The notes under the pieces: model-generated
What the model was told of the DNA's origin: nothing
Database searches by the model: none
The model's input: the letters and a program-made list of their open reading frames with translations, nothing else
Position numbers and translations under genes: made by a program
Shown here: piece after piece, positions 25,477-33,563 of the stretch
Layout: each line of letters begins with the position of its first letter
Position numbering within the stretch: position 1 is the first letter of the stretch
NCBI RefSeq assembly: GCF_004000765.1
Contig: NZ_BILW01000011.1
Span: 62,001-126,000, forward strand
From: Paenibacillus chondroitinus NBRC 15376
GTDB lineage: Bacteria > Bacillota > Bacilli > Paenibacillales > NBRC-103111
DNA: 64,000 nt
Direction: 5' to 3'

Positions 25477-25938
25477 GTGAGTCCTATTAACATCCAGAAA
25501 GTTGAGAATCTGGATACTAATTTATTGCTGCCTTTGGCAGAAGAGAGTGCGAGTGAAGGCTTTCATCACCTAGACCGATTGATTAACGAGTATGCGGATG
25601 GGAGTAATCAATTTGATCAAGATGGAGAAGCTTTTTTCATTGCCACGCTGGGCAGTGAGATTGTCGGGGTCTGCGGACTGAACCGGGATCCCTACGCCGA
25701 TGGTGCAGATGTCGGACGTGTTCGACGGCTTTATGTTCGGGCAAGCGCACGCAGATTTGGAATTGGGCGAATGTTAATGGCGTCGGTTATTGCGGAAGCG
25801 AGAAAAAGTTATCACCTGCTTGTCCTTAGAACGGATAACCCTCAGGCTGATATTTTTTATCGCTCGATCGGTTTTTCCATCAACACGGATTCGAATAATC
25901 ATACACACTTCCTTGTATTGAATGTAACTAATGAATAA
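25477..25938 (+). CDS. GNAT family N-acetyltransferase
   Basis: 153 residues from GTG 25477, with AGGGAG 8 nt upstream. The acetyl-CoA loop is visible as VRASARRFGIGRMLM (motif A: R/Q-x-x-G-x-G/A), followed by LRTDNPQADIFYRSIGF, the typical last helix and strand. The substrate cannot be predicted. It lies between alkC (12-nt gap) and the MFS transporter gene (21-nt gap), so the three are probably co-transcribed. Confidence 0.85.
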   Translation: MSPINIQKVENLDTNLLLPLAEESASEGFHHLDRLINEYADGSNQFDQDGEAFFIATLGSEIVGVCGLNRDPYADGADVGRVRRLYVRASARRFGIGRMLMASVIAEARKSYHLLVLRTDNPQADIFYRSIGFSINTDSNNHTHFLVLNVTNE

Positions 25939-25959
25939 AGAATGGACTGGAGATTAGGA

Positions 25960-27123
25960 ATGAATTCTTCTTTGTTTCGAAATCGTGCGTTTATCATTTT
26001 GATGATTGGCGAAGCCATCCAAGGCGGAGGCATCTGGACCAGCATTATTGCCAATTTGCAATTTATGCAAAGCCACGTTCCGTCTGATTTAGGCAAAAGT
26101 TTAATCCTGATGTGCGGATTATTCCTAGGCGTGCTTATTTCACCTCAAGCCGGTGTGTGGGCCGACCGTTATGATAAGAAAAAAATCCTGCTCATATCAG
26201 GTTTTTTTCGTTGTCTTGCTCCGATTTGTATGTTCGCTGCATTATATTACCAATCTGTCGCAATCATGCTATTGTCTGTAGTCATTATGCAGTTAGCCGC
26301 GACAGTCTATATGCCTACCGTGCAAGCTGCACTGCCGGCAGTCGTTTCAGCATCTGATCTGCTGAAGGCGAATACCGTAAATTTCAATGTGACTACAATA
26401 GCAAGGATTGGCGGTACAGCTGTTGCGGGCATCTTGGTTGCCGTCATGAATTTATATACAGTGTATGCATTGTCGCTTGTATTTTACGTGATTCTTGTCC
26501 TGCTAATTACGCAGTTGAAGATTACAAATATTACGGATACAACATTGGTTAAAAAGAAGGAGAAAATCCGTTTCTCTGAGCTTTTTCCGTTCATCCGGCA
26601 AGAACCAGCTGTCCTCATAGCACTTATCAATAGCGGTATGATCACTTTGTTCTTGGGTGGTTTCAATTTGCTTGTGCTTAAATTTAGCCAAGTCCAACAC
26701 AAGCCGGAACTGATGGGATGGATCTATTCCATTGAAGGAATGAGCATTTTAATCGTAGGTTTATTTGCCAAACGGGTGATCGGCAAGCGAAATCTGGTAA
26801 CCAGTTCTACACTATTTATGTTACTGTTTGCAATTTCATTTGCTGGCATGTCCTTTAGCGAGAACACCTCTGCCGTACTTGGCTCTTTTGTTTTATTCGG
26901 CTGTGCCGTCGCTTTTTTCTTTCCGATGGTATCGACACTTTTCCAAATCAAAGTGCCGCAAGACGTTCAAGGCCGTTTTTTCTCATTTCGAGGAATGCTT
27001 GACCGCGTCATGTTCCAGGTTGCGCTGCTTGCGACGGGGGCATGTCTGGATTGGTTTGGGATCTCAACCTATTTATTAACATTGGCCGTCCTTACGTCCT
27101 TACCATTGCAAGTGGTATTTTGA
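25960..27123 (+). CDS. MFS transporter, C-terminus altered by a frameshift
   Basis: 387 residues from ATG 25960, chosen for TTAGGA just upstream (ATG 25942 is in frame). Twelve-helix major facilitator layout; the loop GVWADRYDKKKIL is the conserved motif A between helices 2 and 3. Resembles MdrT/macrolide-efflux type exporters, but the substrate is unknown. The frame ends abruptly in the last helix (SLPLQVVF). Reading one frame back over 27099-27194 continues naturally with LTIASGILTLILAKQK and a hydrophilic tail, so a single-base deletion near 27090-27105 seems to have removed the normal end. Confidence 0.8.
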   Translation: MNSSLFRNRAFIILMIGEAIQGGGIWTSIIANLQFMQSHVPSDLGKSLILMCGLFLGVLISPQAGVWADRYDKKKILLISGFFRCLAPICMFAALYYQSVAIMLLSVVIMQLAATVYMPTVQAALPAVVSASDLLKANTVNFNVTTIARIGGTAVAGILVAVMNLYTVYALSLVFYVILVLLITQLKITNITDTTLVKKKEKIRFSELFPFIRQEPAVLIALINSGMITLFLGGFNLLVLKFSQVQHKPELMGWIYSIEGMSILIVGLFAKRVIGKRNLVTSSTLFMLLFAISFAGMSFSENTSAVLGSFVLFGCAVAFFFPMVSTLFQIKVPQDVQGRFFSFRGMLDRVMFQVALLATGACLDWFGISTYLLTLAVLTSLPLQVVF

Positions 27124-27194
27124 CCCTGATCTTGGCCAAACAAAAGTCTGTGGATGTGCGGCAGCCCCCCATTCGAGAAACGGTCAAAGGTTAA
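27099..27194 (+). pseudogene. Out-of-frame C-terminal remainder of the MFS transporter
   Basis: Codons starting at 27099 read LTIASGILTLILAKQK followed by SVDVRQPPIRETVKG and a stop at 27192-27194. This completes a membrane helix and gives a cytoplasmic tail typical of the family, in the frame one base behind the main ORF. It has no start of its own. Confidence 0.7.
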
Positions 27195-27270
27195 GGGAAA
27201 TTACGGCTGTACCCAATATTAGTGAGTTGTACGAAATGAAGCAGTTATAGTATATTTTATTCATCATTCA

Positions 27271-27304
27271 AAAGGTCATTGTACCTTTCGGGGCTAGGGG
27301 GTAC
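27271..27304 (+). promoter_or_regulatory. Alternative leader hairpins around the ribosome site of the desulfidase-like gene
   Basis: AAAGGT (27271-27276) pairs with ACCTTT (27283-27288); alternatively GTACC (27281-27285) pairs with GGTAC (27300-27304), extended by G-U pairs, which would bury the AGGGGGT ribosome site. The two foldings exclude each other. Confidence 0.4.
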
Positions 27305-27307
27305 GTC

Positions 27308-28588
27308 TTGAATTCGGAGACATTCATTCACATACTTAGAAATGAACTTGTTGTTGCACTTGGCTGCACAGAGCCCGTTGCGATTGCATTAGCAGCAGCT
27401 AAGGCAAGAACATATGTTGGCGGTAATATCAACAAAATTACAGTTTACGCTAGTGCAGGCATCATTAAGAACGCATTAGCCGTCGGCATACCTGGCACGG
27501 GTCAGACAGGGATCGATTTTGTAGCTGCGTTAGGGGCGATTGCCGGTAATGCGGAGAAACAATTGGAAGTACTTGCTGATATTGACCCAGTCGCCATTTC
27601 CAAAGCTCGGACAATGGTCGATGAAGGTATTTCTGTGGTTCATCTCGCTGATACACCAACCAAACTATACATTGAAGTTATGATTGAAGCTGAGCAAAGG
27701 TATGCAAAGGTTGTCATTACCGATAATCATACGAATATCACGTTGATAGAAGTCGATGGGAAGATCGTGGATACCGGAGGCTGTGCAAACGCGAGCTTTA
27801 AGAGCTCTAAGGAAGATCGGAACTCGCTCACGATCGATTCGATTGTTGACTTCGTGAATGCCGTCGATCTTGGAGAGCTTAGTTTGGTCAAGCAAAGCAT
27901 AGAATTGAATCGCAAGGCAGGGTTAGACGGCCTTACACATTCGTACGGACTTGAGGTCGGGAAGACGATAAAAGAAAACGTGCAGCGGGGTATTTTATCC
28001 GATGATCTCATTTCCCATGCGATGGCGCTCGCAGCAGCAGGTTCGGATGCCCGTATGGCGGGCTCCACGATGCCTGTCATGGCGAATTCAGGAAGCGGCA
28101 ATCAAGGGATTGCCGCGACGAATCCTGTCATCGCGGCAGCAGAGAGGCTCGGCGCCTCCGAGGAGCAGCTCATTCGCGCGGTTGCTCTAAGCCATTTGGT
28201 GACGATTCATATCAAATCGAAGTTTGGGCGATTATCCGCGTTATGCGGAGTGACCGTATCGGGTACGGGCGCCAGCTGCGGGATTACCTATTTGCTGGGC
28301 GGAGGGAAACCGGAGATCCGGGCTGCAATTCAGAACATGCTTGGCAATGTGACCGGGATGATGTGCGATGGGGCCAAAGGCGGCTGCGCCATGAAAGTTG
28401 CGACTTGTACAAGCGCAGCGGTACAATCTGCGCTTCTGGCGTCAAGAGGGAAGTCCATCTCCTCAACAAATGGATTCATTGAAAATGACGCCGAGAAGAC
28501 CATCGAGAACTTCTGTCGGATCGGGAATGAGGCAACGTCCGAGATGGATAAACTAGTTCTCGAAATGATGTTAAATAAGGAATTATAA
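27308..28588 (+). CDS. L-cysteine desulfidase-like UPF0597 protein (CyuA/YhaM family)
   Basis: 426 residues from TTG 27308, with AGGGGGT 5 nt upstream. ALGCTEPVAIALAAAKAR at the N-terminus is the UPF0597 signature; the Cys there and the later Cys residues (DTGGCANASF, GTGASCGITYLLGGG, MCDGAKGGCAMK) are the likely ligands of a [4Fe-4S] cluster. In CyuA and archaeal relatives this cluster catalyses breakdown of L-cysteine to pyruvate, ammonia and sulfide; some members are called serine dehydratase-like. The protein is cytoplasmic and full-length. It is a single gene with a strong terminator. An alternative RNA fold over its ribosome site may control translation. Confidence 0.85.
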   Translation: MNSETFIHILRNELVVALGCTEPVAIALAAAKARTYVGGNINKITVYASAGIIKNALAVGIPGTGQTGIDFVAALGAIAGNAEKQLEVLADIDPVAISKARTMVDEGISVVHLADTPTKLYIEVMIEAEQRYAKVVITDNHTNITLIEVDGKIVDTGGCANASFKSSKEDRNSLTIDSIVDFVNAVDLGELSLVKQSIELNRKAGLDGLTHSYGLEVGKTIKENVQRGILSDDLISHAMALAAAGSDARMAGSTMPVMANSGSGNQGIAATNPVIAAAERLGASEEQLIRAVALSHLVTIHIKSKFGRLSALCGVTVSGTGASCGITYLLGGGKPEIRAAIQNMLGNVTGMMCDGAKGGCAMKVATCTSAAVQSALLASRGKSISSTNGFIENDAEKTIENFCRIGNEATSEMDKLVLEMMLNKEL

Positions 28589-28625
28589 GCGATTAGCAGC
28601 GGTTATTTCATACATTTCGAACGGT

Positions 28626-28660
28626 AAGGACTTGGGGATTAAGCCTCAAGTCCTTTTTTT
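28626..28660 (+). terminator. Terminator of the desulfidase-like gene
   Basis: AAGGACTTG (28626-28634) pairs perfectly with CAAGTCCTT (28647-28655), then TTTTT. The remaining bases up to the SleB gene (28661-28832) show no clear promoter by eye. Confidence 0.9.
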
Positions 28661-28832
28661 GCGACCTTTATCGGGATGACCTCCCGAAGTGTATAGGTAC
28701 AGCTGGAAGCTGGTCTTTATTTGTAGAGCGTATATGGCGACAACTTGCGTCGGATCAACACCCCTAAATTTGTAATGCTGTATGTTGTTTCCACATGCAG
28801 CGCGTAAAAGGAAGAGGAGGTTATCTTGAAAC

Positions 28833-29471
28833 ATGAAGAAAAAAGTACAGGCTCTAATCTGCATTTGTTCCTTAGGTATCATGGGGATGGCGCTTCCGGT
28901 TAGCGCACAATCATTATCCCAGGGCACGCAAAGTGACCAAGTTTTGGATCTGCAAGAAAGATTAAGTGCACTTGGCTACTTTCATGCTGGAATTACGGGT
29001 TACTATGGCAGCCAAACGAAGAGTGCTGTTAAGAAATTTCAAGCCAGCTACGGCTTGACGGTTGACGGTGAAGCCGACTCACTGACATTGTCGAAATTAA
29101 AAAAAACGATTTCACCCAAACAGTCGGTGCTGGATGAGCTGGCACGAATCATTCATTCCGAAGCTCGCGGTGAATCCTTCTTGGGTCAAGTTGCCGTTGG
29201 AGCCGTCATTCTGAATCGTGTTCAATCCGAACAATTTCCAGATTCCATCACGGAAGTCATTCATCAACCTGGCCAATTTTCATCCGTTGATGATGGTCAA
29301 TTTGCTCTCAAACCTAACGAAACAGCTTACCGCGCGGCAGCAGCCGCTTTGAATGGCGCGGATCCAACAACAGGAGCTCTCTATTTTTATAATCCGGTCA
29401 CTGCCACAGCATCTTGGAGTAAAAGCAGAATCAAGAAGATTGCGATTGGTCATCACACATTTACCATTTAG
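28833..29471 (+). CDS. sleB: Spore cortex-lytic enzyme, SleB type
   Basis: 212 residues with the SleB plan: signal peptide (MKKKVQALICICSLGIMG to VSAQ), a peptidoglycan-binding domain (SDQVLDLQERLSALGYF, about 35-90), and a Hydrolase_2 catalytic domain (IIHSEARGESFLGQVAVGAV to the end; catalytic Glu in HSEARGE). SleB is a lytic transglycosylase that degrades spore cortex at germination. AGGAGG is 11 nt before ATG 28833. No ypeB partner follows, which is unusual because sleB and ypeB are normally adjacent, so this may be a SleB paralogue such as SleM/CwlJ-like enzymes with a PG-binding domain. Confidence 0.8.
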   Translation: MKKKVQALICICSLGIMGMALPVSAQSLSQGTQSDQVLDLQERLSALGYFHAGITGYYGSQTKSAVKKFQASYGLTVDGEADSLTLSKLKKTISPKQSVLDELARIIHSEARGESFLGQVAVGAVILNRVQSEQFPDSITEVIHQPGQFSSVDDGQFALKPNETAYRAAAAALNGADPTTGALYFYNPVTATASWSKSRIKKIAIGHHTFTI

Positions 29472-29480
29472 ACCTTGTAA

Positions 29481-29503
29481 GGCTGCCTTGCGCAGTCTTT
29501 TTT
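29481..29503 (+). terminator. Short terminator after the SleB-type gene
   Basis: GGCTGC (29481-29486) pairs with GCAGTC (29492-29497) with one G-U, followed by six T residues. It abuts repeat copy B. Confidence 0.75.
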
Positions 29504-29505
29504 CA

Positions 29506-29599
29506 GTAGATAAGAAAGTATAAGTTTTATACTTTTGCTTCGGCTCTACCTTGACAAACGCGTTCGTACTAAAAGGACGACGAAGTCGTTTATCCTTGG
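29506..29599 (+). repeat. Dispersed structured repeat, copy B
   Basis: Matches copy A (24149-24238) nearly throughout, with small differences. It contains a perfect hairpin AAAGTATAA-GTT-TTATACTTT (29515-29535), degraded in copy A, and the shared ACGACGAAGTCGT hairpin. Like copy A it follows a short terminator. No ORF is inside. Confidence 0.75.
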
Positions 29600-29661
29600 T
29601 ATGATTAAAAACGCTTACTTATGTAGTGTTATACAGTGAAAGTAGATAAATAACATTTTGC

Positions 29662-29689
29662 TTGCAACTTATTAAAAATAAGTTATAAT
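29662..29689 (+). promoter_or_regulatory. Promoter and operator of the azoreductase gene
   Basis: TTGCAA (29662-29667), 16 bases, TATAAT (29684-29689). A perfect dyad AACTTAT-N5-ATAAGTT (29666-29684) fills the spacer, placed for repression by a MarR/DUF24-type quinone-responsive regulator such as those that control azoreductases in Bacillus. Confidence 0.8.
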
Positions 29690-29732
29690 AGAAATTGTAA
29701 CAAATAAAATTACAGAATGTGAGAGTGAAACC

Positions 29733-30368
29733 ATGGCAACTGTACTTTATATTACGGCAAACCCTAACGATCACCAAGCTTCCTATAGCATGGCGGTGGG
29801 TAAAGAATTTATCGAAACATACCGTGAAGCAAATCCTGGTGACGAAGTTATCCATATTGATTTGTTCAAAACTAATATTCCACAAATCGATGGCGATGTA
29901 TTGAGCGGCTGGGGTAAACTTGGCTCTGGAACTGAATTCAGTGCACTAACGGCAGATGAGCAAGCTAAAATCGCGCGTCTTGGTGAAATTGTGGATCAAT
30001 ACATATCCGCAGACAAATACGTGTATGTATCACCAATGTGGAACTTCTCGTTCCCTCCAGTTATGAAAGCTTACATCGATGCGATCTGTGCAGCTGGTAA
30101 AACGTTCAAATATACAGCTGAAGGTCCTGTTGGCTTGCTTAACAACAAAAAAGCACTTCACATTCAAGCATCTGGCGGCGTATACTCGGAAGGTCCAGCA
30201 GTTGGATTCGAGAGTGGTCACAGCTACTTGAAAAAAATCATGATGTTCACTGGCGTACCTAGCTTCGAAGGTATCTTCGTTGAAGGTATGGCTGCTGCAC
30301 CTGATAAAGCTGCAGAAATCAAAGCTAATGCAATCGTTAAAGCGAAAGAAGTTGCAAAGCAATTCTAA
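29733..30368 (+). CDS. azoR: FMN-dependent NADH-azoreductase
   Basis: 211 residues of the AzoR/flavodoxin-like quinone reductase family. [19 protein letters not shown] is the phosphate loop for [20 protein letters not shown] is the flavin-contacting signature; [10 protein letters not shown] follows. The enzyme reduces quinones and azo compounds with NADH and protects thiols in the cytoplasm. GAGAGTG lies 8 nt before ATG 29733. Its promoter carries a perfect inverted repeat between the -35 and -10 boxes, and a strong terminator follows the gene. A HxlR-family regulator gene at 50012 is a possible but unlinked regulator. Confidence 0.93.
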   Translation: MATVLYITANPNDHQASYSMAVGKEFIETYREANPGDEVIHIDLFKTNIPQIDGDVLSGWGKLGSGTEFSALTADEQAKIARLGEIVDQYISADKYVYVSPMWNFSFPPVMKAYIDAICAAGKTFKYTAEGPVGLLNNKKALHIQASGGVYSEGPAVGFESGHSYLKKIMMFTGVPSFEGIFVEGMAAAPDKAAEIKANAIVKAKEVAKQF

Positions 30369-30387
30369 GATTTATACCTTATATCGA

Positions 30388-30418
30388 AACAGCGCATCTT
30401 TTCAGATGCGCTGTTTTT
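30388..30418. terminator. Terminator between azoR and hflX (convergent)
   Basis: AACAGCGCATCT (30388-30399) pairs perfectly with AGATGCGCTGTT (30404-30415), followed by TTT. Confidence 0.9.
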
Positions 30419-30450
30419 CTATTTTCAGTTGAAGGTATCTTTCTCACATC

Positions 30451-31725
30451 TTAAAGTTGCTGAAAATCATCGCGAAACTGATGATAATCGGATACGCGGC
30501 ATTCCAGCTTGAGACGGGTCCCATCCGGTTCATAGTTCGTTGACTGAATATGGGCATGTTCATTGAAATAGGCGACCAATCGACCCTGCTCATAGGGGAT
30601 TAATATTTCGCATGCCATGTAATTTTGGAAGATGCGGTCGCGAATCAGCTGAGTGAGCTCTTCCATGCCGCTTTGCTGTCTGGCAGAAAGATAGACGAGA
30701 TCCTTTTCTACTCGAGGATAGGCATGCTCCGTCAAATCAGATTTGTTGTAGGCAAAAATCATGGGAATATGATCTGCACCCAGCTCTTTCAACGTGTCAT
30801 TGGTCACTTGAATATGCTTCTCGTAATCGGGATTAGAGATGTCTACGACTTGAATTAACAGATCAGCTTCTGAGACTTCCTCCAAAGTAGAGCGAAATGC
30901 TTTAATTAAATGGTGGGGAAGTTGGCTAACAAACCCTACCGTGTCTGTTAACAGAAATGTTTTACGGTCGGGCAAGGTGATGCTGCGAACAGAGGTCTCC
31001 AACGTGGCGAACAACATGTCTTTGGTAAAGACTTGTTTATGCTGCTTATCTGCTCGCGGATTGTACTGTTCGATCATGGCATTCATCAAACTTGATTTCC
31101 CGGCGTTCGTATAGCCAACGACACATATAACCGGCACCTCATTTTTGCGCCGCTGCTTCCGTTGTGTTTGGCGACGGCCAACGAGCTTCTCTAACTCGGA
31201 TTGTAAAGCTGCGATACGATCTTCGATTTTACGGCGGTCAAGCTCGAGCTTTGTTTCACCCGAACCTCGATTTTTTAAGCCTGCTCCGCCACCTTGGCGT
31301 CCTAAAGACTCACGCAGTCCGACGAGTCTGGGAAGCATATAGTGGAGCTCCGCGACTTCAACTTGCAGCTGTGCTTCCCGTGTTTGAGCGCGCTCTCCGA
31401 AAATATCCAGAATCAAGATCGTTCTGTCAATGACTTTGCAGTCAAGGGAGGATTCCAGATTTCGAATCTGAGAAGGAGTTAATTCATCGTTACATATGAC
31501 TACTGATGCGTCCTTGTCGCTGAATAGAGCGGCTAACTCTTGAATTTTTCCCGTTCCGATGTAATGGGAGGGATTTACACGCGTAACTTTCTGTGATAAC
31601 TCGCCAACCACATCAATGTGACAGGCTTCAGCCAGGTTGCTTAATTCCTCCATCGAATAAGCAAAATCCGATCGGTTCCATAGTTGGACACCGATAATAA
31701 TCGCTTTCTCTTTCTGTTGTTCCAT
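30451..31725 (-). CDS. hflX: Ribosome-associated GTPase HflX
   Basis: 424 residues, full length. The N-terminal HflX domain includes the GTGKIQEL and LQVEVAELHYMLPRL elements; the GTPase domain has GYTNAGKSSLMNAM (P-loop), DTVGFVSQLP (switch II) and NKSD (base recognition). HflX splits stalled or idle ribosomes, and the HflXr branch in Listeria confers resistance to macrolides and lincosamides. AAAGGATGA precedes the ATG. The gene has a long leader with a 12-codon ORF and a terminator about 40 nt before the ribosome site, suggesting antibiotic-induced expression. Whether it belongs to the housekeeping or resistance branch cannot be told by eye. Confidence 0.95.
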   Translation of the reverse strand: MEQQKEKAIIIGVQLWNRSDFAYSMEELSNLAEACHIDVVGELSQKVTRVNPSHYIGTGKIQELAALFSDKDASVVICNDELTPSQIRNLESSLDCKVIDRTILILDIFGERAQTREAQLQVEVAELHYMLPRLVGLRESLGRQGGGAGLKNRGSGETKLELDRRKIEDRIAALQSELEKLVGRRQTQRKQRRKNEVPVICVVGYTNAGKSSLMNAMIEQYNPRADKQHKQVFTKDMLFATLETSVRSITLPDRKTFLLTDTVGFVSQLPHHLIKAFRSTLEEVSEADLLIQVVDISNPDYEKHIQVTNDTLKELGADHIPMIFAYNKSDLTEHAYPRVEKDLVYLSARQQSGMEELTQLIRDRIFQNYMACEILIPYEQGRLVAYFNEHAHIQSTNYEPDGTRLKLECRVSDYHQFRDDFQQL

Positions 31726-31746
31726 AGGTCATCATCCTTTCAAATT

Positions 31747-31787
31747 GGGAAATAAAAGAAACAACACAAGCGACAGGCTTGTGTTGT
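31747..31787 (-). terminator. Attenuator-type terminator inside the hflX leader
   Basis: On the minus strand ACAACACAAGC, loop CTGTC, GCTTGTGTTGT (31787 to 31761) is a perfect 11-bp stem followed by TTCTTTTATTT, ending just before the hflX ribosome site. No other gene lies between it and the preceding leader, so it can act only on hflX transcription. Confidence 0.8.
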
Positions 31788-31974
31788 CAGTGGTTGAGAG
31801 GACGTTGACTATCGCTGTGAGTACAAGAAAGCAAACAGCAGTTGGAATAGAAGATACTTCACCTTCTTACAACTGAGCTTCTTGGTCACCGATAGGTGCA
31901 ACAAATCAGGGGTATAAATGGACAAACTTATCCTGAGTCCTCTGTACACAGACAGAATCTTGAGCGCTATTCAA

Positions 31975-32013
31975 TTAGCCGCGCAAAGATCTAACTCGGA
32001 TAAAATCTATCAC
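31975..32013 (-). CDS. hflX leader peptide (12 codons)
   Basis: GTG at 32013, 6 nt after GGAGGGG (32026-32020), encodes MIDFIRVRSLRG and stops at TAA 31977-31975. The RVR triplet fits the Arg/Lys-x-Arg/Lys motif at which macrolide-bound ribosomes stall, known from leader peptides of erm genes. It lies about 190 nt upstream of the leader terminator, so stalling could switch the downstream RNA fold and allow hflX transcription. The ribosome site is much better than needed for a chance frame. Function is inferred from position and motif, not from homology to a named leader. Confidence 0.6.
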   Translation of the reverse strand: MIDFIRVRSLRG

Positions 32014-32154
32014 ACGTAACCCCTCCGTTCGTTTTAATTAATATCAGATTAACACAAGATCAATCTCCTTGGCACTATGAAGGAATTATTATAGTTATTT
32101 TTTATTGGCGGACGATAAAAGTGAGTGATTTTGACAAGCCACAGCGACTCATGA

Positions 32155-32400
32155 TACGTTACTTTCAGCGGACATGAAGGCAATGCGCCGTTTGTTGGAT
32201 TTTCGCCAAGGAAAGGCAAAATTTGTTTGTATTTCGCAACAGGTGACTCGCAGCGGGAATCACTCCTGAGGGATTTGGGAAAACATACGACCGGGAAAGC
32301 CTGTATTTATATTAATAAAGTGGATGACATCCATGTAGATGTCTTAAGGTCGTTAATTAAGCAATCGATACAGTTCCTGAAAGAGACATATCCGGATTAA
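32155..32400 (+). pseudogene. Remnant of a DUF1801 family gene
   Basis: An 81-codon open stretch without a usable start, entered after a TGA at 32152. It contains FVGFSPRKGKICLYF and LGKHTTGKACIYINKVDD, the C-terminal hallmarks of DUF1801 proteins, and ends FLKETYPD at a stop followed by a strong terminator. The N-terminal half of the family (about 60 residues) is missing; the upstream bases instead merge with the hflX promoter side. The ancestral gene appears to have lost its 5' end by deletion. Confidence 0.7.
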
Positions 32401-32402
32401 AT

Positions 32403-32447
32403 AGGGGATGGAGCATGTTCTAGCGATGCTTCATCCCTTATTTTTTG
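32403..32447 (+). terminator. Terminator of the DUF1801 remnant
   Basis: AGGGGATGGAGCAT (32403-32416) pairs with ATGCTTCATCCCT (32426-32438) with a G-U pair, then TATTTTTT. Confidence 0.85.
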
Positions 32448-32593
32448 GAAACTCCCGGCCGAAATAAGACTTTTCCCCTGCTTTTTTGTCCTTCGCTCGG
32501 GTTTTCCACCTTGTTGATTTCCGATAAGCTTAGTCATGTAAACAATCTAACTCAGAAAGGTTAGTTATAGAGGTCGGACTGGAGGGGATAGTA

Positions 32594-33544
32594 ATGGAAC
32601 TGGTGACCGCCAGAATCACAGATGCAAAAGAAAAGCCGTTACACAAGCAGATAAGGAGGATTTGGAAATATAAGTTGTTGTATGTTCTGTTAGTTCCAGC
32701 ATTTTTATGGGTTCTTATTTTTGATTATCTTCCGCTTTACGGGGTTAGCATTGCTTTTATGGATTACAACGCTATACAGGGTTTTTCGGGCAGCCATTGG
32801 GCAGGTGTCAAATATTTTCAGATGCTGTTTGAATCGGAGATGTTTCTGAACGCGTTCAAGAACACACTGCTCATTAGCTTGTACAAAATGATAAGCGGTT
32901 TTTTATGTCCTATTTTGCTAGCGCTTGCATTAAATGAAGTTCGAGTTGCCTGGTTCAAAAAATCGCTCCAAACCGCTGTTTATTTGCCAAGGTTCGTTTC
33001 CTGGGTCGTTTATGGAGGGATTATCACACTGCTCCTATCGCCGGAAACTGGAGTTATTAATAAAATCGTTGCGTTTTTTGGTGGCGATCCTGTTTATCTG
33101 CTTGTTGAACCCGCGTATTTTCGAACGATCCTGGTTGTTACGGATGCCATGAAGGAAATGGGCTGGGCGGCTATCATCTATATTGCGGCAATTGCCGGAC
33201 TTAACCCGGAGGTGTATGAAGCGGCCATGATGGACGGTGCGACACGGTTTCAGCGTATTGTTCATGTTACCTTGCCAGGAATTACAGGAACAATCATCGT
33301 CATTTTCATCCTTAGGGTTGGATACATCATGAGCGCAGGGCTTGATCAAGTCATTAACTTATACAATCCGATGGTTTTTGAAGTCGGAGATATACTTGAT
33401 ACTTACATTTACCGTGTTGGAATTGAGCAGTTTAATCTAAGCCTTGCCGCTGCAGCAGACGTTATCAAAGGAGTAATTGGTCTTGTATTGATGGTTGCCG
33501 CCAATCAGATAGCCAAACGGTTCAATGATTCCGGCATTTTCTGA
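32594..33544 (+). CDS. Carbohydrate ABC transporter permease, LplB type
   Basis: 316 residues, six membrane helices after a polar N-terminus. The EAA loop contacting the ATPase reads EAAMMDGATRFQRIVHVTLP. LLYVLLVPAFLWVLIFDYLPLYG is the characteristic first helix of LplB/YtcP-group permeases for oligosaccharides. GGAGGGG is 7 nt before ATG 32594. It is followed 19 nt later by a second permease, then by a binding lipoprotein and a YesM/YesN pair, forming a complete sensing and uptake locus. No ATPase gene is present, as usual where a shared MsmX-like ATPase is used. Confidence 0.92.
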   Translation: MELVTARITDAKEKPLHKQIRRIWKYKLLYVLLVPAFLWVLIFDYLPLYGVSIAFMDYNAIQGFSGSHWAGVKYFQMLFESEMFLNAFKNTLLISLYKMISGFLCPILLALALNEVRVAWFKKSLQTAVYLPRFVSWVVYGGIITLLLSPETGVINKIVAFFGGDPVYLLVEPAYFRTILVVTDAMKEMGWAAIIYIAAIAGLNPEVYEAAMMDGATRFQRIVHVTLPGITGTIIVIFILRVGYIMSAGLDQVINLYNPMVFEVGDILDTYIYRVGIEQFNLSLAAAADVIKGVIGLVLMVAANQIAKRFNDSGIF

Positions 33545-33563
33545 TAAAAGGGGAAGAGTACCG

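Noticed and set aside
27090-27125. Programmed -1 frameshift in the MFS gene
   Set aside because: No X-XXY-YYZ slippery heptamer is found where the frames meet; a simple one-base deletion is more likely.
31726-32040. T-box or amino-acid riboswitch before hflX
   Set aside because: No TGGNACCGCG T-box sequence or specifier-loop pattern; the leader ORF plus terminator explain the region better.
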